Of a stretch of 38,554 bases of DNA, positions 23,586 to 31,233 are shown piece after piece. The notes below the pieces were generated by a model. The model worked only from the letters and a program-made list of their open reading frames with translations. It had not been told where the DNA came from and ran no database searches. How positions within the stretch are numbered: position 1 is the stretch's first letter; each line of letters opens with the position of its first letter. A program made the position numbers and the translations under genes. This stretch comes from Candidatus Woesearchaeota archaeon (lineage in GTDB: Archaea; Nanobdellota; Nanobdellia; Woesearchaeales; WJKV01): NCBI GenBank assembly GCA_019323355.1, contig JAHWHI010000036.1, positions 1 through 38,554 on the forward strand, given 5' to 3'.

Positions 23586-24655
23586 CCAACCAATTTCTTT
23601 CCGACATAACCATAAAGAACTTTGAATGACTCTGAATAAATCTTATCCTGTATGACATCATCTTCTGTCCTGCTCTGCACAGCGCGGGCCATTGCAAGAT
23701 TGACTTCAAGGCCTTTGCGTGATTCCATTGCAGGCTTTAATAATTCTTTCCGGACCCAGATTCCTGCCGGCCTAAGATCAGGCCTGTGAAGGTCAGATCC
23801 TGTAAAGACTGGAACCTCTGGATGTTTCTCATGGTAGTATTCTGACCAGAGGTTTGTATAACCTTGTATCGGTGTGACACCGCCGTTGAAAACTTCCAGG
23901 AACAATGGAATGCCTAGAACGTCAGCAATTTCGAACGCGCGGTCAACATTCTCCTCTGTCTCGAACGAACCCTGAAGACCAGGATGGTTTACAGTTGCGA
24001 ACGGATATGCCTGTGAAAGGAATTCGTTGACAGGAAGTATCCTTGCGCGTTCTGGTCTTGTGATATTACAAGGACGGATCATCTCAAGGTTAAGCAATGG
24101 CTTATCGCCAGGTTTCATGACAATATGGTCTTCTCTTGCATTCATTATGTAGAGTGTGTGATATTTTGTCATCCTTAACAGGCCTTTTTTTGGAGATAGG
24201 GTTATCATCCAGTTATCAGAATCAATGTCAAACCGCTTTGTGATGCTTTCTGGCGGGCGATTCTTCAGTGTGATAAAGAAAAGATTGTTGTCATGATCTG
24301 TCACATACAAAACTCTGACACGATACTTTCTCATATGCTTGACAGCTGAGATAAATGGATCCCGTAATCTCACAGCGTCGTGGGAAAACGGATAGCCTGA
24401 ATGATAGTGCGGGTTTATCTTATAATGTGTCTTTGCAAGCTCTCTCTCTCTTAGCCTATGTTTTCCGATCTCTATTGATCTTGACAGGATGCTCATCAGG
24501 CTGAGATTGCTTAGATATTTCTCCCGGAATCTTCTGTCTTTCAGTGTCTGTTTTATTTTTTGGAGCAAAGAGCCCAAATTATTCTGCCACCTTCTCTGCT
24601 CTTCTAGTTCAGGAGAATAAGTCAACATCTTTGCTAGGTCTTCGAGTCGCTTCAT
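23582..24655 (-). CDS. PHP-domain metal-dependent hydrolase with helical N-terminal extension
   Basis: 357 aa. PHP metal-binding motifs are in order: HYH at 83-85, TDHD at 119-122, NHPG at 223-226, and GSDLH at 286-290. The family includes histidinol-phosphate phosphatases, polymerase-associated exonucleases and the RNase AM type. Residues 1-80 are a charged helical extension (ELEEQRRWQNNLGSLLQKIKQTLKDRRFREKYL) that could bind nucleic acid or a partner. Convergent with lhr (4-nt overlap) and divergent from the metallophosphoesterase gene. The substrate cannot be told from sequence; nucleic-acid processing is inferred from the neighbours. Confidence 0.8.
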   Translation of the reverse strand: MKRLEDLAKMLTYSPELEEQRRWQNNLGSLLQKIKQTLKDRRFREKYLSNLSLMSILSRSIEIGKHRLRERELAKTHYKINPHYHSGYPFSHDAVRLRDPFISAVKHMRKYRVRVLYVTDHDNNLFFITLKNRPPESITKRFDIDSDNWMITLSPKKGLLRMTKYHTLYIMNAREDHIVMKPGDKPLLNLEMIRPCNITRPERARILPVNEFLSQAYPFATVNHPGLQGSFETEENVDRAFEIADVLGIPLFLEVFNGGVTPIQGYTNLWSEYYHEKHPEVPVFTGSDLHRPDLRPAGIWVRKELLKPAMESRKGLEVNLAMARAVQSRTEDDVIQDKIYSESFKVLYGYVGKKLVG

Positions 24656-24735
24656 CTTTTTTTTGAGAAGCGCAATATGTATATAAGCTTTTATATTCGC
24701 AAAACTTTATAAGTCTGATTATCCTAGAGCACATT
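24656..24735. promoter_or_regulatory. Divergent promoters between the PHP and phosphoesterase genes
   Basis: Minus: GCTTATATAC at about 24682-24692. Plus: ACTTTATAAGT at about 24704-24715, about 26 nt from the ATG at 24736, so a leaderless phosphoesterase mRNA is likely. Confidence 0.55.
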
Positions 24736-25470
24736 ATGAAGATCAAAGACAAGATAGAGATCATTGACCTTGCATTAAAGCTAGATAAGATTCTGATATT
24801 TGCAGACTTCCATGTAGGTTATGAAGAGGCATTGAACAAACAAGGTGTTCTTGTCCCAAGATTCCAGTTCAAAGACACTATGGAGAGATTGGATAAGATC
24901 TTTGAGAATATCGAAGGCAAGGAGATAGAAACAATAATTGTCAACGGCGACCTGAAGCACGAGTTCGGCACAATATCAGAGACTGAGTGGAGGCAGGCAC
25001 TGAAGATATTTGACTATCTTGCAGAGAGATGCAAGAAGATGATCCTGATAAAAGGAAACCACGACAAGATCCTTGGGCCGATTGCAGAGAAAAGAAACCT
25101 GGAGATTGCAGAGTTTGTTGTCATCGATGATGTGTTGATATGCCATGGAGATAAGATTGATTCGGATTTGGAAAATGCTATAGAGAACAAGAACATCAAA
25201 ACAATCATAATTGGCCATGAACATCCTGCTGTCACATTACGGGAATCTGCAGAAGCTGTACGGAGCGAGAAGTACAAATGCTATCTTGTTGGAAAATATA
25301 AAGGAAAGATACTGATTGTACAGCCGTCGTTCAATCTTGTGACAGAAGGGACTGATGTTGCCAAAGAAAGATTATTGTCACCTTTCCTCAAACAAGATCT
25401 ATCCAAGTTCAGCGTGTTTGTTGTTGCTGACAAAGTCTATGAGTTCGGTAAGATTAAGAATTTAGAATGA
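24736..25470 (+). CDS. Metallophosphoesterase (ICC-like, COG1407 type)
   Basis: 244-aa calcineurin-fold phosphoesterase. All five metal-binding blocks are present: DFH at 24-26, GD at 71-72, GNHD at 107-110, H137 in CHGD, and GHEH at 160-163. Archaeal members of this family commonly sit next to Lhr helicase genes, and bacterial Lhr operons also include a metallophosphoesterase, so an accessory nuclease or end-processing phosphatase is plausible. Promoter spacing suggests a leaderless transcript. Confidence 0.88.
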   Translation: MKIKDKIEIIDLALKLDKILIFADFHVGYEEALNKQGVLVPRFQFKDTMERLDKIFENIEGKEIETIIVNGDLKHEFGTISETEWRQALKIFDYLAERCKKMILIKGNHDKILGPIAEKRNLEIAEFVVIDDVLICHGDKIDSDLENAIENKNIKTIIIGHEHPAVTLRESAEAVRSEKYKCYLVGKYKGKILIVQPSFNLVTEGTDVAKERLLSPFLKQDLSKFSVFVVADKVYEFGKIKNLE

Positions 25471-25476
25471 TTATGT

Positions 25477-25995
25477 TTATTTCAACTTCTCTTTCTTTGC
25501 CTTGTCAGAGATAATGGCAGAGTTTCCAAAAGGATCCTCAAGAATCAGTTTCATCTTATCCTTGCCTTCTTTGACATCCAATACCTTATCGACCATCTTT
25601 CTGATTTTTTTTCTTTTTGCAGCGTCCTCTTCGCCTTCCTTGTTGAACTCAAGCACCTTCAAGATGTCATCCAGCATCCTTTCGATATTAGCAACATAAC
25701 CTTCAGCGTTTATGCCAGGCTCCACAGTTATCTTCAGGTCAGGCCATTTGATTGTTGCTTCTGAACTTTTGACAACACGGATCTTCAAATCATCAAGACT
25801 GCTGATCTCAAGTGTGTATCTGCAGGGCTCTTTCTTGACAAGTATCTCAACATCAGATTTCTTGAACCCGCAGCTCGAACAGTCCATTGAGAAGATAGCT
25901 ACTTTTCCAAAATAAGGAACCTCTGTCTCCTGCTCTCTGAGTGTCAGTGTCTTTTCACGGCACATTGGGCAGGTTTCGCCTTTAAGTTCATCCAT
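25477..25995 (-). CDS. ZPR1-type zinc-finger protein
   Basis: 172 aa. One zinc finger of the ZPR1 type: CPMC at residues 9-12 and CSSC at 39-42, with the family stretch VPYFGKVAIFSMDCSSCGFKKSDVE. The following beta domain (ATIKWPDLKITVEPGINAEGYVANIERML) matches the rest of a single ZPR1 module. Eukaryotic ZPR1 has two modules and acts as an eEF1A folding chaperone; archaeal single-module proteins probably share a link to aEF1A. That last point is inference. Confidence 0.9.
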   Translation of the reverse strand: MDELKGETCPMCREKTLTLREQETEVPYFGKVAIFSMDCSSCGFKKSDVEILVKKEPCRYTLEISSLDDLKIRVVKSSEATIKWPDLKITVEPGINAEGYVANIERMLDDILKVLEFNKEGEEDAAKRKKIRKMVDKVLDVKEGKDKMKLILEDPFGNSAIISDKAKKEKLK

Positions 25996-26064
25996 AAAAC
26001 AGAAGAGAATTCATTAGTTTATATATTTTTTGAATCCAAAAATAAAAAGCAAGAAAAAGCAGAT

Positions 26065-26481
26065 CTAAAGATCGTCTGCAGAATTCATCTGTTGGTGCCT
26101 GAAAACAGATGCGAACTCAGGTGTTGCCACAATGTAGTCCTCTCCGAATCCTGCTATATCGCCGTCTATTGCGTCGCATGTCTTCTTTAGTTTGTTAACA
26201 GCACGTTTCAATTCAACGATATCCTTTTCCTTCAATGGTGCGATATTGATAAGCGCGATAGTCATCCCCTGGCGAAGAGCATCGAGAATTGGTTTGATAT
26301 CTTCGAATTCTTCCATCACAAATGGACGTACTGTTATCTTGTTTCTGGTGAATGTCTCTGTAGTCTCTGGACCTAGTTCAACATACTCCTCTTCAACTGG
26401 TTCTTCAAAATCAGTCTGCCGAGATGTATTCCCAAACCTTCGGGACAGTTGATTCTTTATATTCAGAAATGTTTCTTTCAT
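26065..26481 (-). CDS. sepF: SepF cell-division protein
   Basis: 138 aa from the chosen start. The C-terminal SepF/DUF552 core is clear: ITVRPFVMEEFEDIKPILDALRQGMTIALINIAPLKEKDIVELKRAVNKLKKTCDAIDGDIAGFGEDYIVATP. Archaeal SepF anchors FtsZ to the membrane through an N-terminal amphipathic helix, here MKETFLNIKNQLSRRFG, then an acidic linker. An upstream in-frame ATG (26523) would add 14 residues, but the TATA box at 26525-26538 puts transcription start near 26506, downstream of it. GGAGG motifs also precede the 26481 ATG. Confidence 0.93.
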   Translation of the reverse strand: MKETFLNIKNQLSRRFGNTSRQTDFEEPVEEEYVELGPETTETFTRNKITVRPFVMEEFEDIKPILDALRQGMTIALINIAPLKEKDIVELKRAVNKLKKTCDAIDGDIAGFGEDYIVATPEFASVFRHQQMNSADDL

Positions 26482-26524
26482 CCTCCTATTAACCTCCTCT
26501 CTAGTGAGGAAGAATAATTTCACT

Positions 26525-26538
26525 AAATATATAAATAT
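26525..26538 (-). promoter_or_regulatory. TATA box of sepF
   Basis: ATTTATATATTTAG on the minus strand. Standard 25-nt spacing places +1 near 26506, between the two candidate ATGs, and so decides the start. Confidence 0.6.
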
Positions 26539-26600
26539 TTCGATTCACAAAAACAGCCCAGACCATAAGGTTTATAAAGAACTCACCAAAATCATATACC

Positions 26601-27137
26601 ATGGCAAGACAGAGGAAAGGAGTTGCATATCGGGCTCTGGAAAGGCCCTATACAAGGATATCTAAGTTCAATAAGAAGCAATTCACTAGAGGCAATCCTC
26701 ACATTAATATTTCTCAGTTCGAGATGGGAAACAAGACAAAGAAATTCCCGTTCTGCGTAGACCTTATTGCTGAAGACAATCTTCAGATAAGGCATACTTC
26801 AATGGAGAGTGCAAGGCAGGCTTCAAACAGGTATCTTGAGAAGAATCTTGGAAAAGAAGGGTACCATTTCAAGTTCAAGATATACCCGCACCATATTCTT
26901 AGGGAGAATCCATTGGCTTCTGGTGCTGGTGCTGACCGTATGAGCACTGGTATGAAAAAATCCTTTGGAAAGACAATCGGAAAAGCAGCGCAGGTCAAGA
27001 AAGGAAAACAGATCATCTGCATAGGTGTTGAAGAGAAGCATACCAAAGTTGCAAAGCGCGCAATGACACTTGCAAAGAACAAGCTGGCATGCAAATATTC
27101 AATCAAAGTCTATCCAAATCCGCTTTTCAAGAAATAA
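26601..27137 (+). CDS. rpl10e: Ribosomal protein uL16 (archaeal L10e)
   Basis: 178-aa large-subunit protein at the A-site/central protuberance. Diagnostic sequence: MARQRKGVAYRALERPYTR at the start, ESARQASNRYLEKNLG, and PHHILRENPLASGAGADRMSTGMKKSFGK, the conserved loop near the peptidyl-transferase centre. TATA box GGTTTATAAAG at about 26568-26578, about 27 nt before the ATG, predicts a leaderless mRNA. Convergent with the NOG1 gene (3-bp gap). Confidence 0.97.
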   Translation: MARQRKGVAYRALERPYTRISKFNKKQFTRGNPHINISQFEMGNKTKKFPFCVDLIAEDNLQIRHTSMESARQASNRYLEKNLGKEGYHFKFKIYPHHILRENPLASGAGADRMSTGMKKSFGKTIGKAAQVKKGKQIICIGVEEKHTKVAKRAMTLAKNKLACKYSIKVYPNPLFKK

Positions 27138-27140
27138 ACT

Positions 27141-28136
27141 TTATTCTTTTGCATATTCTGCGATCTTTGATTTGAGTTCCTCGATGTCATATATAGCCTC
27201 TTTGAACTCTTTGTATTTCTTGTCGTTCCTGAACTTTTGAATTATCTCTTCTTTCTCATCTTCATCAAACATATCTGTCTTTGAGAGATATATCAGGATA
27301 GGCTTTCTGAACTCTTTTTTCAGCCGGGAATAAAGTTTGACCTGGCTCTCGAGCGGATAGCTGCTCTGCGTAAGATCAAAGATGTAGAGTATCTGGTGGG
27401 CAATATATTTTATTGTAAGGAAAGCCTGTTTCTCGATCACATTCATCTTCTCGAACCTGTTCAGTGTTCCAGGAGTGTCGACAAGCTGGATCTTCTTATG
27501 ATTCTGCATAAGATAACCAAGGTTCAGTTTTTTTGTTGTGAATGCATAAGCCTGGATCTCAGGCTTGCTCTTTGATATCTTTGAGAGAAGGGTGGATTTT
27601 CCTACATTTGGAAAGCCTGCGATGGCAACTGTATAGAGCTTTGTCTTTATCGTAGGAAAGTTTTTCATCGCTTTCCTGCATTCCTCCAGGAATAGAAGGT
27701 CTTTCTTCACCTGTTTCAGGAGAGAGCTGATCCTTCCAGAGAAACTTCTCCGTATCTCATTGACCTTGCGGAAATCCTGGCACTTGCGCAGTTTCGAGGA
27801 ATAAATCTTGAACATGTCATTCAGTTTCTTTGCGCACCAGTCGATCGCGCCAAGAGATTTCCTGAGATCGTCGATTGAGAAATACAGTGATATCAGGTCC
27901 TGGTAGAAAATATGCAGATTGTCAAAAGAGGGATATGCTTTCGGGATCTTTTCTAGTGTGCCTGCTAATTCCTTCTTGATGACCATCATACGCTTGAGCT
28001 CTATCTGCTTGGATTTCTTCAGACGTTCTCCCTTGACATTGCTCCTTACCTCAGATGCAGCCTTAGCACCTTTCTTGAAAGCTATGTCTAGATAGAAATC
28101 CGGATCCTCTATTTTGCCTAATCCTGGTATGTCCAT
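27141..28136 (-). CDS. NOG1-family GTPase
   Basis: 331 aa. An N-terminal helical domain of about 165 residues (YLDIAFKKGAKAASEVRSN...) precedes a GTPase domain with G1 GFPNVGKS at 174-181, switch threonines in YAFTTK near 200, G3 DTPG at 220-223, and a G4 variant SKTD in place of NKxD. The helical-plus-GTPase architecture is that of NOG1, which in eukaryotes is needed for large-subunit maturation. The archaeal homologue is presumed to be a ribosome-assembly GTPase, consistent with the ribosomal genes on both sides. Confidence 0.92.
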   Translation of the reverse strand: MDIPGLGKIEDPDFYLDIAFKKGAKAASEVRSNVKGERLKKSKQIELKRMMVIKKELAGTLEKIPKAYPSFDNLHIFYQDLISLYFSIDDLRKSLGAIDWCAKKLNDMFKIYSSKLRKCQDFRKVNEIRRSFSGRISSLLKQVKKDLLFLEECRKAMKNFPTIKTKLYTVAIAGFPNVGKSTLLSKISKSKPEIQAYAFTTKKLNLGYLMQNHKKIQLVDTPGTLNRFEKMNVIEKQAFLTIKYIAHQILYIFDLTQSSYPLESQVKLYSRLKKEFRKPILIYLSKTDMFDEDEKEEIIQKFRNDKKYKEFKEAIYDIEELKSKIAEYAKE

Positions 28137-28219
28137 GGGATACTCCAGAACAGGGCTATTTAAAAGGCTTTTGGGATACTAGAGAAACCTTTATAAATGC
28201 CTTATTTTTTTGAACATGT
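28137..28219. promoter_or_regulatory. Promoter region between NOG1 and eS6
   Basis: On +, AACCTTTATAAATGCC at about 28187-28202 lies about 26 nt before the eS6 ATG, predicting a leaderless eS6 mRNA. The minus-strand NOG1 promoter is not distinct to me. Confidence 0.5.
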
Positions 28220-28738
28220 ATGGCTGAGTATAAGCTTGTTATCGGGACAAAGGATGGGAAATCTTACCAGAAAGAACTGAAGAGCCCAGAAGCTGACCTA
28301 TTGTTCGACAAAAAAGTCGGAGACAAGATCAGTGGAGATGCTATAGGATTCCCGGGTTACGAATTTGAAGTCACAGGAGGATCAGACAAGTCTGGTTTCC
28401 CAATGAGAAAGGATGTTTCTGCAAGCCGAAGAAAAAAGATATTCACAACTAGTTCTCATGGTGTTTGGATTCCGCAGAAAGGAAAGAAAGTCAGAAAGAC
28501 TGTTGCAGGAAATATGGTACATGAAAATACTGCACAGATCAACCTTAAAGTTTTGAAAGAAGGAAAAGCACCGCTTGCACCAGTAGAAGCACAAGAAGAG
28601 CAAAGCTCTTCTGTGTCCCAGGAATCTTCGATTCCTGCGAAGAAAGCACAAGAAGAAGAAGCAGAGAAGACAGAAGCAAAACCTGCAGAGACTAAGGAAG
28701 AAAAAACAGAAGCAAAGCCTGCAGAGGCAAGTGCATAA
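28220..28738 (+). CDS. rps6e: Ribosomal protein eS6 with Ala/Glu/Lys-rich tail
   Basis: The first 115 or so residues are eS6 (YKLVIGTKDGKSYQKELKSPEADLLFDKKVGDKISGDAIGFPGYEFEVTGGSDKSGFPMRKDV), a small-subunit protein. A tail of about 57 aa follows with an internal repeat (EKTEAKPAE occurs twice). Upstream of the aIF2 gamma gene, the usual archaeal neighbour. Confidence 0.96.
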   Translation: MAEYKLVIGTKDGKSYQKELKSPEADLLFDKKVGDKISGDAIGFPGYEFEVTGGSDKSGFPMRKDVSASRRKKIFTTSSHGVWIPQKGKKVRKTVAGNMVHENTAQINLKVLKEGKAPLAPVEAQEEQSSSVSQESSIPAKKAQEEEAEKTEAKPAETKEEKTEAKPAEASA

Positions 28739-28799
28739 ATTTATAAATATCTCTTTTATCTGTTATATGGTGGGTTGATAGATTACTTGGTGGTATAAA
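28739..28799 (+). promoter_or_regulatory. Promoter and leader of the aIF2 gamma gene
   Basis: TATA box TTTATAAATAT at about 28740-28750. An in-frame ATG-GTG-GGT-TGA-TAG at 28767-28781 ends at once in two stops. GGTGGT at 28789-28794 is a strong ribosome site 5 nt before the ATC at 28800. Confidence 0.6.
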
Positions 28800-30056
28800 A
28801 TCGCTGCGAAAAAAGAAAAGACAAAGAAAAAAGTAAATTCTGAAGATATCCAGCCAGAGATAAATATCGGACTTATCGGCCATGTTGACCACGGAAAGAC
28901 CACCCTGACAGAGAAGCTGAGCGGAAAGTGGACAGACACGCACAGCGAGGAACTGAAGAGGGGGATCACAATACGTCTTGGTTATGCAGATTCTACATTT
29001 TACAAATGTTCAAAATGCAACAAATACTGTGTCAGAGGGAAATGCTCCTGCGGAAAAGATGCAGAGAAAGTAAAGACAGTCAGTTTTGTTGACGCGCCTG
29101 GACACGAGACACTGATGGCGACTATGCTGTGCGGTGCCACAATCATGGACGGTGCTATCCTGATGGTTGCTGCGAACGAAGAATGCCCGCAGCCGCAGAC
29201 CAGAGAGCATCTCATGGCACTGCAGATCGCAGGAATCAAAAATATTGTCATTGTGCAGAACAAGATAGACCTTGTCTCTGAAGAAGATGCGATGAAAAAC
29301 TACAAGCAGATCAGAGAGTTCCTGAAAGAGACTGACTACAGCGACGCTCCGATCATACCTATGAGCGCATTACACGGAACAAATGTTGACATTCTTATCG
29401 CGACAATCCTGGAAAAGATCCCGACTCCAGAACGGGATCCGGACGCTATTCCAATGATGTTTGTCGCGCGGTCATTCGATATAAACAAGCCGGGATCAGA
29501 TCCGATAAAGATGAAAGGGGGGATTCTTGGAGGAAGCCTCAAACAAGGAACACTTAAGGTCGGAGAGGAGATCGAGATCAGGCCTGGAAGAAGAATACAG
29601 AGGCACAACAAGTTCGTGTGCCAGCCACTGAAGACAAAGATCATAGGTCTGATGACAGGAGGAACTCCTGTCGAGAGCATCGGGCCTGGCGGTTCTGTCG
29701 CTGTGCTGACAGAGCTTGACCCTTCTGTTGTCGGCGCAGACAATCTAGTAGGAAGTGTGGTCGGATATCCTGAAAAACTTCCGCCCATCTGGGATGAACT
29801 GAAATTCAAGACAAACCTGCTCGACAGGGTAGTGGGTGCAAAAGATGATCTTGTTGTAAAACCTCTTGCAGAGAATGAGGTACTTATGCTTAATATCAAC
29901 AGTGCCGCGACTGTCGGCGTTATCAAAGAGCTCCGGAAAGGGATTGCGACGTGCACTCTAAAGCTGCCAGTCTGTGCAGAGCCTGGAAGTAAGGTCACTA
30001 TCTCGCGTTCACTAGGCAACAGATGGAGATTGATCGGTTACGGAATCATCCAGTAA
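28800..30056 (+). CDS. eif2g: Translation initiation factor aIF2 subunit gamma, apparent ATC start
   Basis: GTPase subunit that carries Met-tRNAi to the small subunit. From ATC at 28800 the protein is 418 aa, the normal size, and begins (M)AAKKEKTKKK. G1 GHVDHGKT at 27-34; the zinc knuckle CSKCNKYC...CSCG typical of the gamma subunit; DAPGH at 98-102; NKID; then the C-terminal beta-barrel domains. No in-frame ATG, GTG or TTG exists between the stops at 28776-28781 and 29115, and starting at 29115 would delete the P-loop. ATC with GGTGGT upstream is therefore the best start; ATT at 28782 is the weaker alternative. A sequencing error (ATG to ATC) cannot be excluded. Confidence 0.93.
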   Translation: MAAKKEKTKKKVNSEDIQPEINIGLIGHVDHGKTTLTEKLSGKWTDTHSEELKRGITIRLGYADSTFYKCSKCNKYCVRGKCSCGKDAEKVKTVSFVDAPGHETLMATMLCGATIMDGAILMVAANEECPQPQTREHLMALQIAGIKNIVIVQNKIDLVSEEDAMKNYKQIREFLKETDYSDAPIIPMSALHGTNVDILIATILEKIPTPERDPDAIPMMFVARSFDINKPGSDPIKMKGGILGGSLKQGTLKVGEEIEIRPGRRIQRHNKFVCQPLKTKIIGLMTGGTPVESIGPGGSVAVLTELDPSVVGADNLVGSVVGYPEKLPPIWDELKFKTNLLDRVVGAKDDLVVKPLAENEVLMLNINSAATVGVIKELRKGIATCTLKLPVCAEPGSKVTISRSLGNRWRLIGYGIIQ

Positions 30057-30083
30057 GTTTTATTGCATAAAAAAGAGGTTTGG

Positions 30084-30614
30084 ATGGCAAAAAAAGAAAA
30101 AGAGGTCAGAGTTCTCTGGCATAAATATTTCTTTCCAGCGCTAATCGCAGGATTAGGCGTGGCAATCGTGGCATATTTCTTCGAGCTGAACAGCGCCAAC
30201 CTGTTGATGTTTGCCAGTGTCGGCGCTTCTGCAGTGACAATATCACACAAGTACAGGCACCATCTAACAACCTTGAGGACAACGATACTCGCTTATATCG
30301 CAGGATGCATCATCAGCCTTTTCATCGGCGCGATAGGAGTGAACATAGGTCTCTCGATACCTGTCCAGGTATTTTTTGTTGTCGCCCTCGTCTCATTTGC
30401 AATATTATATTTCAACATATTTCATCCTCCTGCTGTGAGCGCGAGCATAAGTTTCATTATATTCCACAGGAATCCTTCTGATCTAGTATTCCTCCTGGCA
30501 AGCATAATCATACTTTTTATTGTCATACGGTTCTTCATCTATGTGTGGTACGAGCATCTTTCAATCAAAGATTTTATACACGAATTCACGCATTTAAAGA
30601 TGCACAACAAGTGA
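30084..30614 (+). CDS. HPP-family integral membrane protein
   Basis: 176 aa with four to five membrane helices: YFFPALIAGLGVAIVAYF, LLMFASVGASAVTI, TTILAYIAGCIISLFIGAIGV, VFFVVALVSFAILYF and a last one LVFLLASIIILFIVIRFFIYV. The family motif HPPA occurs as FHPPAVSAS. HPP proteins are membrane proteins, some implicated in nitrite transport in plastids and cyanobacteria; the role in archaea is unknown. The ATG at 30084 is preferred to an in-frame TTG at 30063. It follows aIF2 gamma by 27 nt and may share its transcript. Confidence 0.8.
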   Translation: MAKKEKEVRVLWHKYFFPALIAGLGVAIVAYFFELNSANLLMFASVGASAVTISHKYRHHLTTLRTTILAYIAGCIISLFIGAIGVNIGLSIPVQVFFVVALVSFAILYFNIFHPPAVSASISFIIFHRNPSDLVFLLASIIILFIVIRFFIYVWYEHLSIKDFIHEFTHLKMHNK

Positions 30615-30670
30615 TGTTGTTATGTTCTATACAACGATTATTTATATAACTCCGAAGCCTATAATATTGT

Positions 30671-31192
30671 ATGAAGATAGAGGATATTATCATACGGCCG
30701 GGGAATTTTTCAGTGTTCACAAAAAAACAAGGCAGCTTGTTCTGGCCCCACACTTACAAGTATATCAGCTCTGACGGAATAAAACTTAGATCAAGAGAGG
30801 AGTGCGACTGGCACTATATCCTGTCGAGAAACGGCATATACCACACTTATGAACCTAATCTTTCAGGCACGAGGAGACGGCCTGATTTCGGCACTGCAAA
30901 CAATTTCCTGATAGAATTATGCGGAATGGTAGAGGCCCCATTTCCAAAAAAGAGCGACGCTGGCAGAAGAAAAAAATACAAAAAGGAGATGGCAGAAAAG
31001 AGAAAAGAATATCTCAACAGAAGATATAATGTCTTTGAAGTATACAAAGAAGTCATTGTCCTGAACGGATTTGTCCTGAAAAATATACGGGACGCTGCTG
31101 TCTCATTAGTGCTGAGAATCATTGAAAGATACAATCCCAGATGCAGAGGCAATACCGAAGATGTAGCTTTCTGGGAGATAAACAAGAATTAA
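30671..31192 (+). CDS. Putative PD-(D/E)XK-like nuclease
   Basis: 173 aa. Fold signature: a helix with Glu (SREECDWHYILSRNGI), then YEPNLSGTRRRPDF with Pro-Asp at 71-72, then the strand FLIELCG with Glu82, then a Lys-rich helix (YKKEMAEKRKEYL) and YNVFEVYKE. This order resembles small restriction-endonuclease-like and Vsr-like nucleases, with the canonical ExK Lys not in its usual place (ELC instead). No methyltransferase or mobile element is adjacent. TATA TTATTTATATAAC at about 30638-30650 gives a leaderless start. The nuclease fold is inferred from motifs only. Confidence 0.6.
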   Translation: MKIEDIIIRPGNFSVFTKKQGSLFWPHTYKYISSDGIKLRSREECDWHYILSRNGIYHTYEPNLSGTRRRPDFGTANNFLIELCGMVEAPFPKKSDAGRRKKYKKEMAEKRKEYLNRRYNVFEVYKEVIVLNGFVLKNIRDAAVSLVLRIIERYNPRCRGNTEDVAFWEINKN

Positions 31193-31233
31193 ATGCAGTA
31201 GCAGAAAAAAAGAATAAAATAAAAAATAAAAAT
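31193..31233 (-). terminator. T-rich terminator after the lipoprotein gene
   Basis: The minus strand reads ATTTTTATTTTTTATTTTAT right after the lipoprotein stop codon. Confidence 0.5.

Noticed and set aside
29115..30056. aIF2 gamma starting at the first in-frame ATG (313 aa)
   Set aside because: This would remove the P-loop, switch region and zinc knuckle, which are intact and in frame upstream.
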